NCBI GenBank assembly: GCA_022729855.1
Contig: DZBG01000001.1
Span: 17,040 to 81,039 of the forward strand
From: Bdellovibrio sp.
GTDB taxonomy: Bacteria > Bdellovibrionota > Bacteriovoracia > Bacteriovoracales > Bacteriovoracaceae
DNA: 64,000 bases
Direction: 5' to 3'
The notes below the pieces were generated by a model. It had not been told where the DNA came from and did not search any database. It worked only from the letters and a program-made list of their open reading frames with translations. Made by a program: the position numbers and the translations under genes. Below are positions 1 through 9,356 of the stretch, one piece after another; the first letter of the stretch is position 1, and every line of letters begins with the position of its first letter.

Positions 1-57
1 AATAAGTATCTCGACTATATTCAAAATAATTATGATAAAGAATCTCCAAAAGGTTGA
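1..57 (+). CDS. C-terminal tail of an upstream gene (partial)
   Basis: The first frame is open from base 1 to a TGA at 55-57 and gives a hydrophilic tail ending NYDKESPKG. Its composition looks like a real protein end and it stops 64 bases before the next gene. Too little remains to name a family, and one other frame is also open to about base 104, so the reading is tentative. Confidence 0.3.
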   Translation, partial: NKYLDYIQNNYDKESPKG

Positions 58-121
58 AATCAAATCCATAGAACATTACCATTATGAGGACTAAAGTCTT
101 TGCATTCAAAAGGGAATTAAA

Positions 122-898
122 ATGAAACAAATGTTATTATTAGTAGCTGTGTTAGCACTCACTGCTTGTACTTCGAAAGAAGACTTGAAGAAAGTGATGA
201 AAGAAAATCCTGAAATTATCACGGAAGCAATCGAAGCGAATCCTGAAAAATTCATTGAAGCGCTTAACAATGCTGTTAAGAAAGCTCAAGAAGGTCAGGG
301 AGCGAAGAGAGAAGAAGACGAGAAAAAACAACTTGAAGAATCTTTCAATAATCCACTTACGGCAGAAATTCGTTCTGATGAAAATTTCCGTGGACCTAAA
401 GATGCTCCACTTACATTAGTTGAATATTCTGACTTTGAATGTCCATTCTGTTCTCGTGGTTTTGCTACTGTTCAAGAGCTTCTTGAAAAATACAAAGGGA
501 AAATTCGTTTTGTTTATAAGCATCTTCCACTTAGCTTCCACCCACAAGCAATGATTACAGCTCAATACTATGAAGCTGTTCGCTTACAAAATGGAGAGAA
601 AGCTTGGCAATTCCATGATGCTGTTTACAAAGATCAGCGTCGTCTTCAAAACGGAGAAAAATTTCTTAAAGAAATTGCTTCTAAGTTAAAGCTTGATATG
701 AAGAAACTTGCTAAAGATGTTAAGTCTCAAGCAGTAACTGAAAGAATTGAAGCTGATATGGCGGAAGCTGGAAAATTTGGTTTCCAAGGAACTCCAGGAT
801 TTCTTCTTAATGGTATCCCTGTAAAAGGAGCTTATCCTACAGCTCACTTTGATACTCTTATCCAAGAACTTAAAACTCGCGGAAAAGTAAGTCTTTAA
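122..898 (+). CDS. DsbA/thioredoxin-fold lipoprotein (Thioredoxin_4 type)
   Basis: Envelope thiol-disulfide oxidoreductase of 258 residues. It begins with a lipoprotein signal (lipobox LTAC, Cys16), then a charged helical stretch to about residue 90, then the thioredoxin-like domain. The active-site motif is CPFC at 107-110, preceded by EYSDFE, and the cis-Pro loop appears later as GTPGFLLNG. The DsbA-type inserted helical region lies between them. This layout is typical of the DsbA-like proteins with a helical N-terminal spacer found in delta-type and alpha-type proteobacteria. An AAAAGGG ribosome site precedes the ATG. It probably forms or shuffles disulfides in secreted proteins; whether it is oxidase or isomerase cannot be read from sequence. 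Confidence 0.85.
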   Translation: MKQMLLLVAVLALTACTSKEDLKKVMKENPEIITEAIEANPEKFIEALNNAVKKAQEGQGAKREEDEKKQLEESFNNPLTAEIRSDENFRGPKDAPLTLVEYSDFECPFCSRGFATVQELLEKYKGKIRFVYKHLPLSFHPQAMITAQYYEAVRLQNGEKAWQFHDAVYKDQRRLQNGEKFLKEIASKLKLDMKKLAKDVKSQAVTERIEADMAEAGKFGFQGTPGFLLNGIPVKGAYPTAHFDTLIQELKTRGKVSL

Positions 899-923
899 AT
901 AGTTCTGACAATTTAAGTCCATT

Positions 924-950
924 AAAGGCCCAGTGTTCTGGGCCTTTTTT
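924..950 (+). terminator. Rho-independent terminator after the DsbA-like gene
   Basis: A 10-bp stem (AAAGGCCCAG at 924-933, CTGGGCCTTT at 938-947) with a TGTT loop runs into a T tract. It separates the DsbA-like gene from the flagellar operon. Confidence 0.85.
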
Positions 951-1033
951 GTCACCAATAACTCAATAAAAACTATCAATGCCAAAACTTCAACACCGAA
1001 TCGGCAAATAATACCGCTCCAAGTTTGCTCACC

Positions 1034-1062
1034 TTGATCATTTTGCCTTCGGTTGCTATAAT
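1034..1062 (+). promoter_or_regulatory. Sigma-70-type promoter for the flagellar operon
   Basis: TTGATC (1034-1039) and a perfect TATAAT (1057-1062) are 17 bases apart, 55 bases upstream of the fliL start. It is the only good match between the preceding terminator and fliL, so the operon is probably read by the housekeeping sigma factor. This is a pattern match, not a mapped start. Confidence 0.55.
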
Positions 1063-1116
1063 TTTGACAGAGGATCATTCACTTGAAGATCCGCATTGCT
1101 TAGGAAGGGCAATTAC

Positions 1117-1665
1117 ATGGCAGACGAAAAAACAGCTACGGCCTCAGGTGTTTCAGTTTCTTCTGGGAAGAATCCACTTGTTACAATTCTTTTAGTTCTT
1201 AATATGGCCGCAATGGGGACTGTTGCATTCTTTCAATATAAATTCATGGAAATGGAAGCGAAGAGACCTGATCTGACGGCACTCTTAAAAGAGCAAAATT
1301 CTCCTTCAGTAGGAGCAGAAGCTGAGGGTGAACAGAAGTCACAAGAACAAGTCACTAAAGCTGATCAATTGCTTGTTTTAGATCCTTTTACGGTGAACCT
1401 TGCACAAGGTGATGGACCACGTCGCTACGTACGCTTAGATGCTGTTTTAAGACTTAGTAATGATACTAAACTAGAAGAGATTGAAGCTCGTAAGCCACAA
1501 ATTAGAGATACTATTATTAGTATCTTGAATACAAAAAGACCTGATGACCTTCTGAAGAAAGAAGGGAAAACATATTTGAAAGAAGAAATTAAAGCTTCGA
1601 TCAATTCTTTTCTAGTTGATGGAAGAATTGAAGACGTTTTCTACACAAGTTTTCAAATCAACTAA
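1117..1665 (+). CDS. fliL: FliL, flagellar basal body-associated protein
   Basis: FliL sits next to the stator ring and supports motor torque. The 182-residue protein has one N-terminal membrane anchor at about residues 20-42, a charged linker, and a periplasmic FliL domain from about residue 85 to the end (VLDPFTVNLA, then RYVRLDAVLRL). A TTG at 1096 would add seven residues, but AGGAAGGG sits at the right distance before the ATG at 1117, which I take as the start. First gene of the flagellar operon, 48 bases before fliM. Confidence 0.85.
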   Translation: MADEKTATASGVSVSSGKNPLVTILLVLNMAAMGTVAFFQYKFMEMEAKRPDLTALLKEQNSPSVGAEAEGEQKSQEQVTKADQLLVLDPFTVNLAQGDGPRRYVRLDAVLRLSNDTKLEEIEARKPQIRDTIISILNTKRPDDLLKKEGKTYLKEEIKASINSFLVDGRIEDVFYTSFQIN

Positions 1666-1713
1666 GAACATAGGATTTGTTCTTAAACAATTGATCCCAG
1701 GAGGGGAGAATCT

Positions 1714-2727
1714 ATGGCACAAGTACTGAGCCAAGATGAAGTAGATGCTCTTTTAAATGCAGTAAATGATGATGACTCTTCGTCTTCGTCAGCTAGTGCA
1801 GGTGGAGCAGATGATAATGATGACTTTGGGTCTGTTGAAGAAACAGACGCCAATATTCAGCCTTATGATCTCACCAACCAAGATCGAGTTATCCGCGGAA
1901 GAATGCCAATCCTTGAGATCATCTATGAGAGATTTATTCGCTCATTCAGGGTTTCTCTTTCTAACTCACTTAGAAAAATTTCAACTATTTCAATGATCTC
2001 AACAGATCTATTGAAGTTTGGTGAATTCGTAAACACACTCCCGATTCCATCGTGTATGTGTATTATGAGATTTAATGAACTTCGTGGGCCTGCACTCTTA
2101 GTTTTTGAATCAAAACTTGCTTACGCTATTATCGATTCATACTTTGGTGGAACAGATCGTCCATTCACAAAAATCGAAGGAAAAGAATTTACATCGATTG
2201 AGCTTTCATTCATGAGACGAGTGATGGATATGGCCATCAGTGATTTGGAAGAAGCATGGGCTCCGGTTCACCGTATTGATGCTCAATATGTTCGTACAGA
2301 AATCAATCCTCAGTTCGTAGGTGTGGTTCCGCCATCTGACGTTATTATTACTACAACTTTTGAAGTTGAGTTTGAGTCTGCATCGGGAACAATCATGGTT
2401 GTTATCCCTTATTCAACAATCGAGCCGATCAAGCAAAAATTATCATCAAGCTACCAAACAGATAACGATGTTGTAGATACACTTTGGACTCGTTCAATGA
2501 CTGAACATGTTCAACATGCAGGAGCTACGGCCATCGTAAAACTTGGTGAAACAGAAATGACCATTGGAGATCTTCTCTCACTTCAACCAGGAGATATTAT
2601 TCCTCTTGGGCAAGAAGTTTCGGGAGAGTTAGATCTTGAGATTGAAGATGTAAAAAAACTGAAATGTTTAATTGGTATTTATAAAGGCAATCGTGCCGTT
2701 CAAGTGACTAGAAGAATTAAAGGATAA
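1714..2727 (+). CDS. fliM: FliM, flagellar motor switch protein
   Basis: C-ring switch protein that receives phosphorylated CheY and sets rotation direction. The 337-residue protein opens with the CheY-binding helix LSQDEVDALL, then a Ser/Asp-rich linker (about 17-45), the CheC-like middle domain containing the GGTDRPF region, and a C-terminal SpoA domain shared with FliN (about 255-333). A strong CAGGAGGGG ribosome site precedes the ATG. The intact CheY helix implies a standard chemotaxis input. fliN follows after 4 bases. Confidence 0.95.
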   Translation: MAQVLSQDEVDALLNAVNDDDSSSSSASAGGADDNDDFGSVEETDANIQPYDLTNQDRVIRGRMPILEIIYERFIRSFRVSLSNSLRKISTISMISTDLLKFGEFVNTLPIPSCMCIMRFNELRGPALLVFESKLAYAIIDSYFGGTDRPFTKIEGKEFTSIELSFMRRVMDMAISDLEEAWAPVHRIDAQYVRTEINPQFVGVVPPSDVIITTTFEVEFESASGTIMVVIPYSTIEPIKQKLSSSYQTDNDVVDTLWTRSMTEHVQHAGATAIVKLGETEMTIGDLLSLQPGDIIPLGQEVSGELDLEIEDVKKLKCLIGIYKGNRAVQVTRRIKG

Positions 2728-2731
2728 AATC

Positions 2732-3085
2732 ATGGCAGAAGAAATGAGCAGTGCTAATCAAGATGCAATTCGTGAACTTGCTGATCAGATCAAAGCAGGA
2801 GACGACGCTCTTAATAAGTTAAAGATTCAAAACTTTGATTTCATTCTAGATATTCCACTTAAAGTAAGTGTTGAGCTAGGACGTGCAAAAGTTGTGATTA
2901 AAGATCTTCTTCAATTAGGTCAGGGATCGGTACTGGAGCTGGATAAGCTTGCAGGGGAGCCACTTGAGGTGCTTGTGAATGGCAAGCTGGTTGCAAGAGG
3001 TGAGGTAGTTGTTGTGAATGAGAAGTTTGGTATTCGCCTTACAGATATCATTTCACCACTTGAACGAATTGAATCACTCAAGTAA
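2732..3085 (+). CDS. fliN: FliN, flagellar motor switch protein
   Basis: Bottom of the C-ring; it partners FliM and docks the export ATPase complex. The protein has 117 residues: a short helical N-terminus, then a SpoA domain at about 37-112, with IPLKVSVELGRAKVVIKDLL and the C-terminal GEVVVVNEKFGIRLTDI. Length and order are typical. It starts 4 bases after fliM, so the two are probably translationally coupled. Confidence 0.93.
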   Translation: MAEEMSSANQDAIRELADQIKAGDDALNKLKIQNFDFILDIPLKVSVELGRAKVVIKDLLQLGQGSVLELDKLAGEPLEVLVNGKLVARGEVVVVNEKFGIRLTDIISPLERIESLK

Positions 3086-3109
3086 GTCTTTGAAACGATG
3101 AGGAACTCT

Positions 3110-4300
3110 ATGAAAAATTTATTACTGATTGGATTAATGCTGACTTCACTTATGGCACAGGCCGGTGTCAAAGTGAGCTCACTAAAGTTGAAGTCATCTG
3201 GGACCAATGGTGCCGTTGTGGTTGGGCTTGATGGACGTTCATCAGAACAGCCGGATATGAAAATCAGTGATTCGGTGATTGAACTAACAATCCCTGGGGC
3301 AGAGAAGTTCACCGCTCTTAATAAGAAGCGTACTTTGAATAATCGTCTCGATACTGCTTTATTTGCAGAGAATAAAAATGGGTCTGCAGTAATTAAGGTC
3401 ATTCTTCCTTACTCACTTAAAGGACATACTGAAAGTGTGGCCTTGACTTGGAAAAACAATAATATTGAAATCGTTTTCCCCAATGACAAATTAGTAGCGA
3501 AAGCTGTTGTTCCTCGTGAAACACCAAAAGCAAAGCCTGAGACAAAATCAGCTGCAACTCCTGTGGTCGCGACAGCGGCTGCCTCTAAAATCACGAAAGA
3601 AGTTCTTGATGAGGATTACTTAAATAAACTTGTTAAAGAACAGAATGGAATTAAAAAAGAAGCTGATCAAGCGGCAGCAACTGCTCCGGCAGCCGCGGCT
3701 CCTGCTGAAGATAAAATTCAGGCGAAACAATCATCCATCATTCGTAAAACTCATGTTCGCCAAGATGTTACTGGTGGAACAAATGGATTCTCATTTGCGG
3801 GATATGCTCTGAAATTTACGGTTTTTCTTGCGCTTGTTTTAGGTCTTTTCTACGGTGTGGTTCAAGTGATGAAGCGTGGAGTATTTAGCAGAGGGAAGCT
3901 TGGTTTTCTAACTAACTCTCAAATGATTGAAGTTTTAAGTACGACTTATATCGCGCCTAAGAGATCTTTGATGGTAGTGAAGGCACATAAACAAGTTTTT
4001 CTTGTTTCGAATTCTGAGACAGGACTTCAGTTTTTATCTGAAATCACTGACACTTCAGGCATTATCAAAGAAACTGAAAAGCTGATGACTGGAACAAATT
4101 TTGATACTGATTTTGATGATTCAGATAAAATTGTCTTAGAGTCAAAAATTAAGCTAAAAGAAAATATCATGGAGTCTACTCCCATTAAAGATAATGGATC
4201 TCCTCTTGCGAGAGTGAGTGAGGCGACGAAAGATATTGTAAAGTTTTCAGATGAACTTAAGAAAAAAGCACGTAAACTAAAACCTCTAGAATTTAACTAG
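3110..4300 (+). CDS. fliO: FliO-like flagellar export protein with long AMIN-like N-terminus
   Basis: FliO helps assemble the FliP/Q/R gate. Here it is 396 residues, far longer than the usual 100-200. A signal peptide (about 1-18) leads to a beta-rich periplasmic domain (about 20-125) resembling AMIN domains, then a Lys/Ala-rich linker, a membrane segment at about 231-254, and a cytoplasmic FliO domain (GFLTNSQMIEVLSTTYIAPK onward), followed by a charged tail. GAGG lies just before the ATG at 3110, better than the ATG at 3098. Identity rests on the FliO domain and its place between fliN and fliP; the AMIN assignment is by eye. Confidence 0.75.
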   Translation: MKNLLLIGLMLTSLMAQAGVKVSSLKLKSSGTNGAVVVGLDGRSSEQPDMKISDSVIELTIPGAEKFTALNKKRTLNNRLDTALFAENKNGSAVIKVILPYSLKGHTESVALTWKNNNIEIVFPNDKLVAKAVVPRETPKAKPETKSAATPVVATAAASKITKEVLDEDYLNKLVKEQNGIKKEADQAAATAPAAAAPAEDKIQAKQSSIIRKTHVRQDVTGGTNGFSFAGYALKFTVFLALVLGLFYGVVQVMKRGVFSRGKLGFLTNSQMIEVLSTTYIAPKRSLMVVKAHKQVFLVSNSETGLQFLSEITDTSGIIKETEKLMTGTNFDTDFDDSDKIVLESKIKLKENIMESTPIKDNGSPLARVSEATKDIVKFSDELKKKARKLKPLEFN

Positions 4301-4320
4301 TCGTAAGATAAAAGGCATCT

Positions 4321-5064
4321 ATGAATTGTTTAGGACGAACAATTCTTCTCGTGATCGCAAGTTTGATGAGTACATCAGCTTTCGCTCAAGCGACGAATCT
4401 TCCTGGCGTGAGTGTGAACTTCGGGCAAGGTGTAAACCTTGTGGATACAATTGAAGTTCTCCTTCTCTTTACAGTACTAACAATGGCCCCTGCCATTATT
4501 ATTCTTTGTACTTCTTTTACTCGAATTGTTGTTGTTCTCTCATTTATGAGACAAGCACTTGGAACACAGAATATGCCACCGAATCAGCTTCTGATTGGGT
4601 TTGCACTTTTTTTATCAATGTTTGTGATGATGCCTACTGGGAAATCAATTTATGAGAATACCATGAAGCCTTATATGGCCAAACAAATTGATGGAACCAA
4701 AGCTCTTGAGGGTCTTGAAAAAGATCTTCGTGGTTTTATGGAAAAGCATGTTCGTAAAGCTGATATTGGTATGTTTTATGATGTGACCAATACTGCGGCT
4801 CCTGCAGATATCAAAGCAGTACCTATTCATTATTTGATTCCATCTTTTATTATTTCAGAGCTAAAAACCGCCTTTCAGATTGGATTTTTGCTCTATATTC
4901 CTTTTATTGTTCTAGATATGGTTGTGGCCTCTGTTCTTATGGCCATGGGGATGATGATGCTTCCCCCGATGCTTGTTTCAATGCCCTTTAAGCTTTTACT
5001 TTTTGTACTAGTGGATGGTTGGCAGTTGGTAACAGGCGCCATTTTACGCTCGTTTAATGTGTAG
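4321..5064 (+). CDS. fliP: FliP, flagellar export gate protein
   Basis: Core subunit of the FliP5-FliQ4-FliR1 export gate in the inner membrane. The 247-residue protein has a cleavable signal peptide (about 1-22, ending AFAQA), a membrane helix with LLLFTVLTMAPAIIILCTSF, the conserved VVLSFMRQALGTQNMPPNQL segment, an extracytoplasmic middle region and C-terminal helices containing PMLVSMPFKLLLFV. Length and motifs match the family. fliQ follows after 11 bases. Confidence 0.96.
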   Translation: MNCLGRTILLVIASLMSTSAFAQATNLPGVSVNFGQGVNLVDTIEVLLLFTVLTMAPAIIILCTSFTRIVVVLSFMRQALGTQNMPPNQLLIGFALFLSMFVMMPTGKSIYENTMKPYMAKQIDGTKALEGLEKDLRGFMEKHVRKADIGMFYDVTNTAAPADIKAVPIHYLIPSFIISELKTAFQIGFLLYIPFIVLDMVVASVLMAMGMMMLPPMLVSMPFKLLLFVLVDGWQLVTGAILRSFNV

Positions 5065-5075
5065 GGGAGACTCCT

Positions 5076-5351
5076 ATGGAAAATGAATACGTTATCGAAA
5101 TTACTCAGCAGGCAATGAAGATTACTTTAATGCTAGCGGCTCCTATGCTTATTGGAGCGCTTGTGGTGGGTGTGCTTGTTTCAATTTTTCAGGCCGTGAC
5201 TCAGATTCAAGAGCAAACACTTTCTTTCATTCCAAAAATTCTTGTGATCGTTGCTGCTTTAGTTATTTTTAGCCCTTGGATGATGGAGACTATGACTTCT
5301 TATACAAGAGAGTTGTTCCTCAGTATCCCAGAGCTAGTTAGACGACAGTAG
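5076..5351 (+). CDS. fliQ: FliQ, flagellar export gate protein
   Basis: Small two-helix export-gate subunit of 91 residues, the normal size. Helices lie at about 16-40 and 53-75, joined by the conserved FQAVTQIQEQTLSFIPKI segment that lines the gate. A GGGGAGA ribosome site precedes the ATG, and fliR starts 5 bases after its stop. Confidence 0.95.
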   Translation: MENEYVIEITQQAMKITLMLAAPMLIGALVVGVLVSIFQAVTQIQEQTLSFIPKILVIVAALVIFSPWMMETMTSYTRELFLSIPELVRRQ

Positions 5352-5356
5352 GATAA

Positions 5357-6139
5357 ATGAATTTTGGTGTCGTTAATGAAATTCAATTTTTCGCCTTTTG
5401 GCTTTGCTTCTCACGCTGGGTAGCTGTTCTCTATCAATTACCGTTATTTGATAATGCTGTTGTTCCCCAAATTCTGAAAATTCTTATTAGTACGATACTT
5501 ACTTTTGCTTTTTTCCCATTCGTAGAAGGCACACTAATTGCAGAGATTAAGGCAGTAGGTGTGGATCATATTTGGGCGCTGACGATGTTCCACACTATGA
5601 CAGGGCTAATCCTTGGATTTTTGGTAAAAAGTATCATGAGTCTGTTCGTAGCCGCTGGTAGCATTTTGACCCAGCAGATCGGTTTTGCCTCAGTTAACTA
5701 TTTTGACCCCACTCAAGCGCAGCAAGTGGGACCATTTGAAAAAATAGTTGAGTGGACTTTACTGATATTAGTTCTCTCATCTGGGGCCTTGGTTCCAATG
5801 TTTAAGGGAGTTTTGATGTCTTTTCATACAATCAGTTTCTTAAATGCAGATAGATTATTCAAATCTCCAGAGTATTTTGTGCTATTCTTTAAGTCAGCGT
5901 TTAGCTCAGCCATCATTTTGGCCGCTCCGCTTATTTTTGCTAACTTACTGATGAATTTAGTCTTTGGAATTGTAGCTAGAACAATTCCTCAAATGAATGT
6001 TTTGATGGTGAGCTTTGTAGTAAATATTGGAATGGGTTTAATTCTTTTCATTGGAATTGCAGAAGAATTTTTCACCGTCAGCTACGAGCTATATATTGAA
6101 AAACTAGGTGTGTGGTTTCAATTTATCACACAACAATAA
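5357..6139 (+). CDS. fliR: FliR, flagellar export gate protein
   Basis: Multi-pass membrane protein of 260 residues that completes the FliPQR gate. The family features are visible: an early RWVAVLYQLPLF segment, the amphipathic QQIGFASVNYFDPT loop, and C-terminal helices with RTIPQMNVLMVSF. The AGGATAA before the start lies at the end of fliQ, so translation is probably coupled. Confidence 0.95.
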   Translation: MNFGVVNEIQFFAFWLCFSRWVAVLYQLPLFDNAVVPQILKILISTILTFAFFPFVEGTLIAEIKAVGVDHIWALTMFHTMTGLILGFLVKSIMSLFVAAGSILTQQIGFASVNYFDPTQAQQVGPFEKIVEWTLLILVLSSGALVPMFKGVLMSFHTISFLNADRLFKSPEYFVLFFKSAFSSAIILAAPLIFANLLMNLVFGIVARTIPQMNVLMVSFVVNIGMGLILFIGIAEEFFTVSYELYIEKLGVWFQFITQQ

Positions 6140-6162
6140 TCTAAAAGGATTTAAGGACCAGG

Positions 6163-7242
6163 ATGGCCGACGAATCTAACGACGACGAAAAAACCGAAGA
6201 ACCCTCCCAGCATAAGATCGAGGAATCTCGTAAGAAGGGTGAAGTTGCTTCTTCTAAAGAGCTAAACAGCGTGCTGTTGCTCTCTGGTACTATCATGGTG
6301 CTTATCATGAGTAGTGTTTTTATCTATGAAACATTCAATGAATACCTTGATTGGATTTATGTCCAAGACTTCCAAAGAATTTATACCAAAGATAGTATCC
6401 AAGATTTTTTTGTTAAAACGGCTTGGATGTGTTTGAAGTGTGTGGCCCCATTATTTGGAACCTCAATTGCCTTAGGTTTCATGTCTTCATTTGGACAAAT
6501 TGGATTTTTATATTCTCCGGAGATTCTCAATCTTAATTGGGATCGTATTAATCCTATTAGTGGAATCGGACGTTTGTTTTCTAAGAAAGCTCTTGTTGAT
6601 ACGATCAAAGGTATCTTTAAAGTGAGTGTGGTGATTATTATCACTTACACAATTTTAAGAGATCATATTGGATCATTCTTAGGATTTCTTCATACGGATG
6701 CAGCGGGGAGTTTGAGCTTTGGTAAATACCTGATGCTTAAACTTGGATTTTCAGTTCTATTAGGACTCGGGATTATCGCTCTGGCCGATTTAGCTTGGGA
6801 GAAGTGGAGTTACCATCAGAAAATGATGATGACTAAACAGGAAGCCAAAGAAGAGGCCAAAGAGCGTGATGGTAACCCTGAAGTAAAAAACAAAATTCGT
6901 CAGATACAACGTCAATTGGCCACAAAGAGAATGATGGATGATGTAAAAAAAGCTGACGTGATTGTTACCAATCCAACCCATATTAGTGTAGCATTGAAGT
7001 ATGACGGCGACAAAATGGTTGCCCCATCAGTGATGGCCAAGGGCTCAGATCATCTGGCCCTAAGAATTAGAGAATTAGCAAAGGAAAATAATATTCCTAT
7101 TGTTGAAAATGTAATTCTTGCCAGAACACTTTATCAAACAGTGAAGGTGGGACATGGAGTTCCAAGAACACTGTATAAAGCAGTCGCTGAAGTTTTATCT
7201 TTCGTTTACAAACTTAAGAAAAAAGAAAAAGCACTGAAGTAA
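6163..7242 (+). CDS. flhB: FlhB, export specificity switch protein
   Basis: Export-gate protein that switches substrate class from rod/hook to filament. The 359-residue protein has the N-terminal EKTEEPSQHKIEESRKKGEV signature, four membrane helices, then a cytoplasmic domain with the self-cleaving NPTH motif at 270-273. The conserved VPRTLYKAVAEVL end is present. All residues needed for autocleavage are intact. Confidence 0.97.
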   Translation: MADESNDDEKTEEPSQHKIEESRKKGEVASSKELNSVLLLSGTIMVLIMSSVFIYETFNEYLDWIYVQDFQRIYTKDSIQDFFVKTAWMCLKCVAPLFGTSIALGFMSSFGQIGFLYSPEILNLNWDRINPISGIGRLFSKKALVDTIKGIFKVSVVIIITYTILRDHIGSFLGFLHTDAAGSLSFGKYLMLKLGFSVLLGLGIIALADLAWEKWSYHQKMMMTKQEAKEEAKERDGNPEVKNKIRQIQRQLATKRMMDDVKKADVIVTNPTHISVALKYDGDKMVAPSVMAKGSDHLALRIRELAKENNIPIVENVILARTLYQTVKVGHGVPRTLYKAVAEVLSFVYKLKKKEKALK

Positions 7243-7275
7243 ATTTTAAAACCCTAGGACGGGGAGAAGCAAACC

Positions 7276-9354
7276 ATGGATAGGTTTTTTGAAAAACTTC
7301 GCATCTTTGCACAAAATTCAGATCTCTCATTAGCACTGGGACTTATCATGATCATCATGGTGATGATCGTGCCGATTCCACCAATGCTCATGGACTTACT
7401 TATTGCATTCAGTATCGGAATTTCAGTAATGATTCTCCTTATGTCTGTTTATGCTAAGAAGCCTCTGGATTTCTCTACTTTTCCTGCTGTTCTCCTTGTA
7501 ACAACTCTTCTTCGTCTTGCTCTTAACGTAGCTTCTACTCGTAATATTCTTATTCATGGTGCTGCTGATGGAACTGCTGCTTCAGGAAAGATTATTGAAT
7601 CTTTCGGAGAGTTCGTTGTTGGTGGTAACTATGCTGTGGGATTAATTATTTTTACGATTCTAGTTGTGATTAACTTTATCGTTATTACAAAAGGTGCTGG
7701 ACGAGTGGCAGAGGTTTCTGCTCGATTTACATTAGATGCAATGCCAGGAAAGCAGATGGCCATCGATGCAGATTTAAATGCAGGACTTATTGATGATAAA
7801 ACGGCCAAGGCCAGACGTTCTGAAATTGCTCGAGAAGCAGATTTTTACGGGTCGATGGATGGTGCTTCAAAATTCGTAAGAGGAGATGCCATTGCAGGTA
7901 TCTTGATTACAGCGATTAACGTTTTGGGTGGTATTGTTATTGGTGTCGCTCAAAATGATATGAGTTTTGCAGATGCCGCAAGAACTTTTACTCTACTCAC
8001 AGTAGGGGATGGACTTGTAGCACAGATCCCAGCTCTCGTTATTTCTACAGCTGCCGGTATGATTGCCACTCGAAATAATGATGGTAATGCACTTGGTGGA
8101 CAGATTAATGCTGAATTTAAAATTCATCCTAAAGCATTTTTTATTAGCGGTGGTGCTCTTGGAATGTTTGCCTTGATTCCAGGATTTCCAGGAATGCCAT
8201 TTATGATCATGGGAATGGCATTGGGGTTTGCTGGATATAGAATTGATAAATCTAATGAGAAAAAGATTGTTGATGATGCAAAAGTGGCAGTGGATGCAGA
8301 GAAAAAACCAGCAGGTGAAACTCTTGAATCTCTTCTGGCCGTGGAGCTTGTTCAACTAGAAGTTGGATATGGTCTCGTGAGTTTAGTGGATGCTGAACAA
8401 AACGGTGATCTTCTTGAACGTATCTCTCATATTAGAAAACAATTTGCTGTGGATTGGGGGGTTATTATTCCTTCAGTTCGTATTAAAGATAATCTTGAAT
8501 TAAAGCCAGGTGGATATTCTGTGAAACTTAAAGGGATTGAGATCGCTAAGGGCGAGCTTATGCCGGATTATTTCATGGCAATGGATCCAGGGACAGTCAT
8601 TGAAAGAATGGAAGGGGTTGAGACAACGGAACCAGTTTTTGGTCTTCCAGCTGTTTGGGTCACTGACGATCAACGTGATGAGGCTCAGTATAATGGTTAC
8701 ACAGTGGTTGATCTTTCAACTGTTATTGCCACTCATATCACAGAAGTGCTTAAAGCAAATCTTAACGAGCTGTTTGGTCGTCAAGAACTTGTTAAAGTGA
8801 TCGATTCGTTTAAAGAAGAAAATCCTAAAATTGTTTCAGATCTTATTCCAGATATTATGACTCTTGGAACTGTGCTTAAAGTGATGCAGAACCTTCTTCG
8901 CGAAGGAGTTTCTGTTCGTGACTTAAGAACAATCATGGAGACACTTGCTGAGTTTGGAACTTCATCAAAAGATCCTGAGAATTTAACTGAGTATGTTCGT
9001 CAGGCCCTTTATAGAACTATTACAGAAAGAATAAAGAGTTCGCAGGGAGATGTTCCTCTCTTTACTCTCGATAGAACTCTTGAAGAAACAATCGCTCGCA
9101 GTATTATCCAAACCGATCATGGATCACAATTAAATCTTGATCCTAAAACGACTCAAACAATCCTTGCGACTTTAAATGAAAAAATTGAAGAGGCGACAGG
9201 AATGGGAGAGAAAATGGTGATTCTTTGTTCACCTGTTATTCGTCGTCATTTTAAAAGACTGACTGAAAAATTTATTCCTAATTTAATAGTGGTGAGTCAT
9301 AATGAATTAAGTCCAGATGTTAATATTAGGTCTCTTGGTAGCGTAAGGTTATAA
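7276..9354 (+). CDS. flhA: FlhA, flagellar export gate and chaperone receptor
   Basis: Large export-gate protein of 692 residues whose cytoplasmic ring receives chaperone-substrate complexes. The N-terminal half has about eight membrane helices and the family signature around 140-165 (RVAEVSARFTLDAMPGKQM). The C-terminal half is the soluble FlhAc domain, with VEVGYGLV-like and PVIRRHFKRLTEKFIPN segments. A GACGGGGAGAAG ribosome site precedes the ATG. flhF begins 2 bases after the stop, a tight coupling also seen in other bacteria. Confidence 0.97.
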   Translation: MDRFFEKLRIFAQNSDLSLALGLIMIIMVMIVPIPPMLMDLLIAFSIGISVMILLMSVYAKKPLDFSTFPAVLLVTTLLRLALNVASTRNILIHGAADGTAASGKIIESFGEFVVGGNYAVGLIIFTILVVINFIVITKGAGRVAEVSARFTLDAMPGKQMAIDADLNAGLIDDKTAKARRSEIAREADFYGSMDGASKFVRGDAIAGILITAINVLGGIVIGVAQNDMSFADAARTFTLLTVGDGLVAQIPALVISTAAGMIATRNNDGNALGGQINAEFKIHPKAFFISGGALGMFALIPGFPGMPFMIMGMALGFAGYRIDKSNEKKIVDDAKVAVDAEKKPAGETLESLLAVELVQLEVGYGLVSLVDAEQNGDLLERISHIRKQFAVDWGVIIPSVRIKDNLELKPGGYSVKLKGIEIAKGELMPDYFMAMDPGTVIERMEGVETTEPVFGLPAVWVTDDQRDEAQYNGYTVVDLSTVIATHITEVLKANLNELFGRQELVKVIDSFKEENPKIVSDLIPDIMTLGTVLKVMQNLLREGVSVRDLRTIMETLAEFGTSSKDPENLTEYVRQALYRTITERIKSSQGDVPLFTLDRTLEETIARSIIQTDHGSQLNLDPKTTQTILATLNEKIEEATGMGEKMVILCSPVIRRHFKRLTEKFIPNLIVVSHNELSPDVNIRSLGSVRL

Positions 9355-9356
9355 GA

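Noticed and set aside
686..1078. Minus-strand open frame of 130 codons between the DsbA-like gene and fliL
   Set aside because: It runs antisense through the DsbA-like gene and the terminator, has no ribosome site and an unlikely composition.
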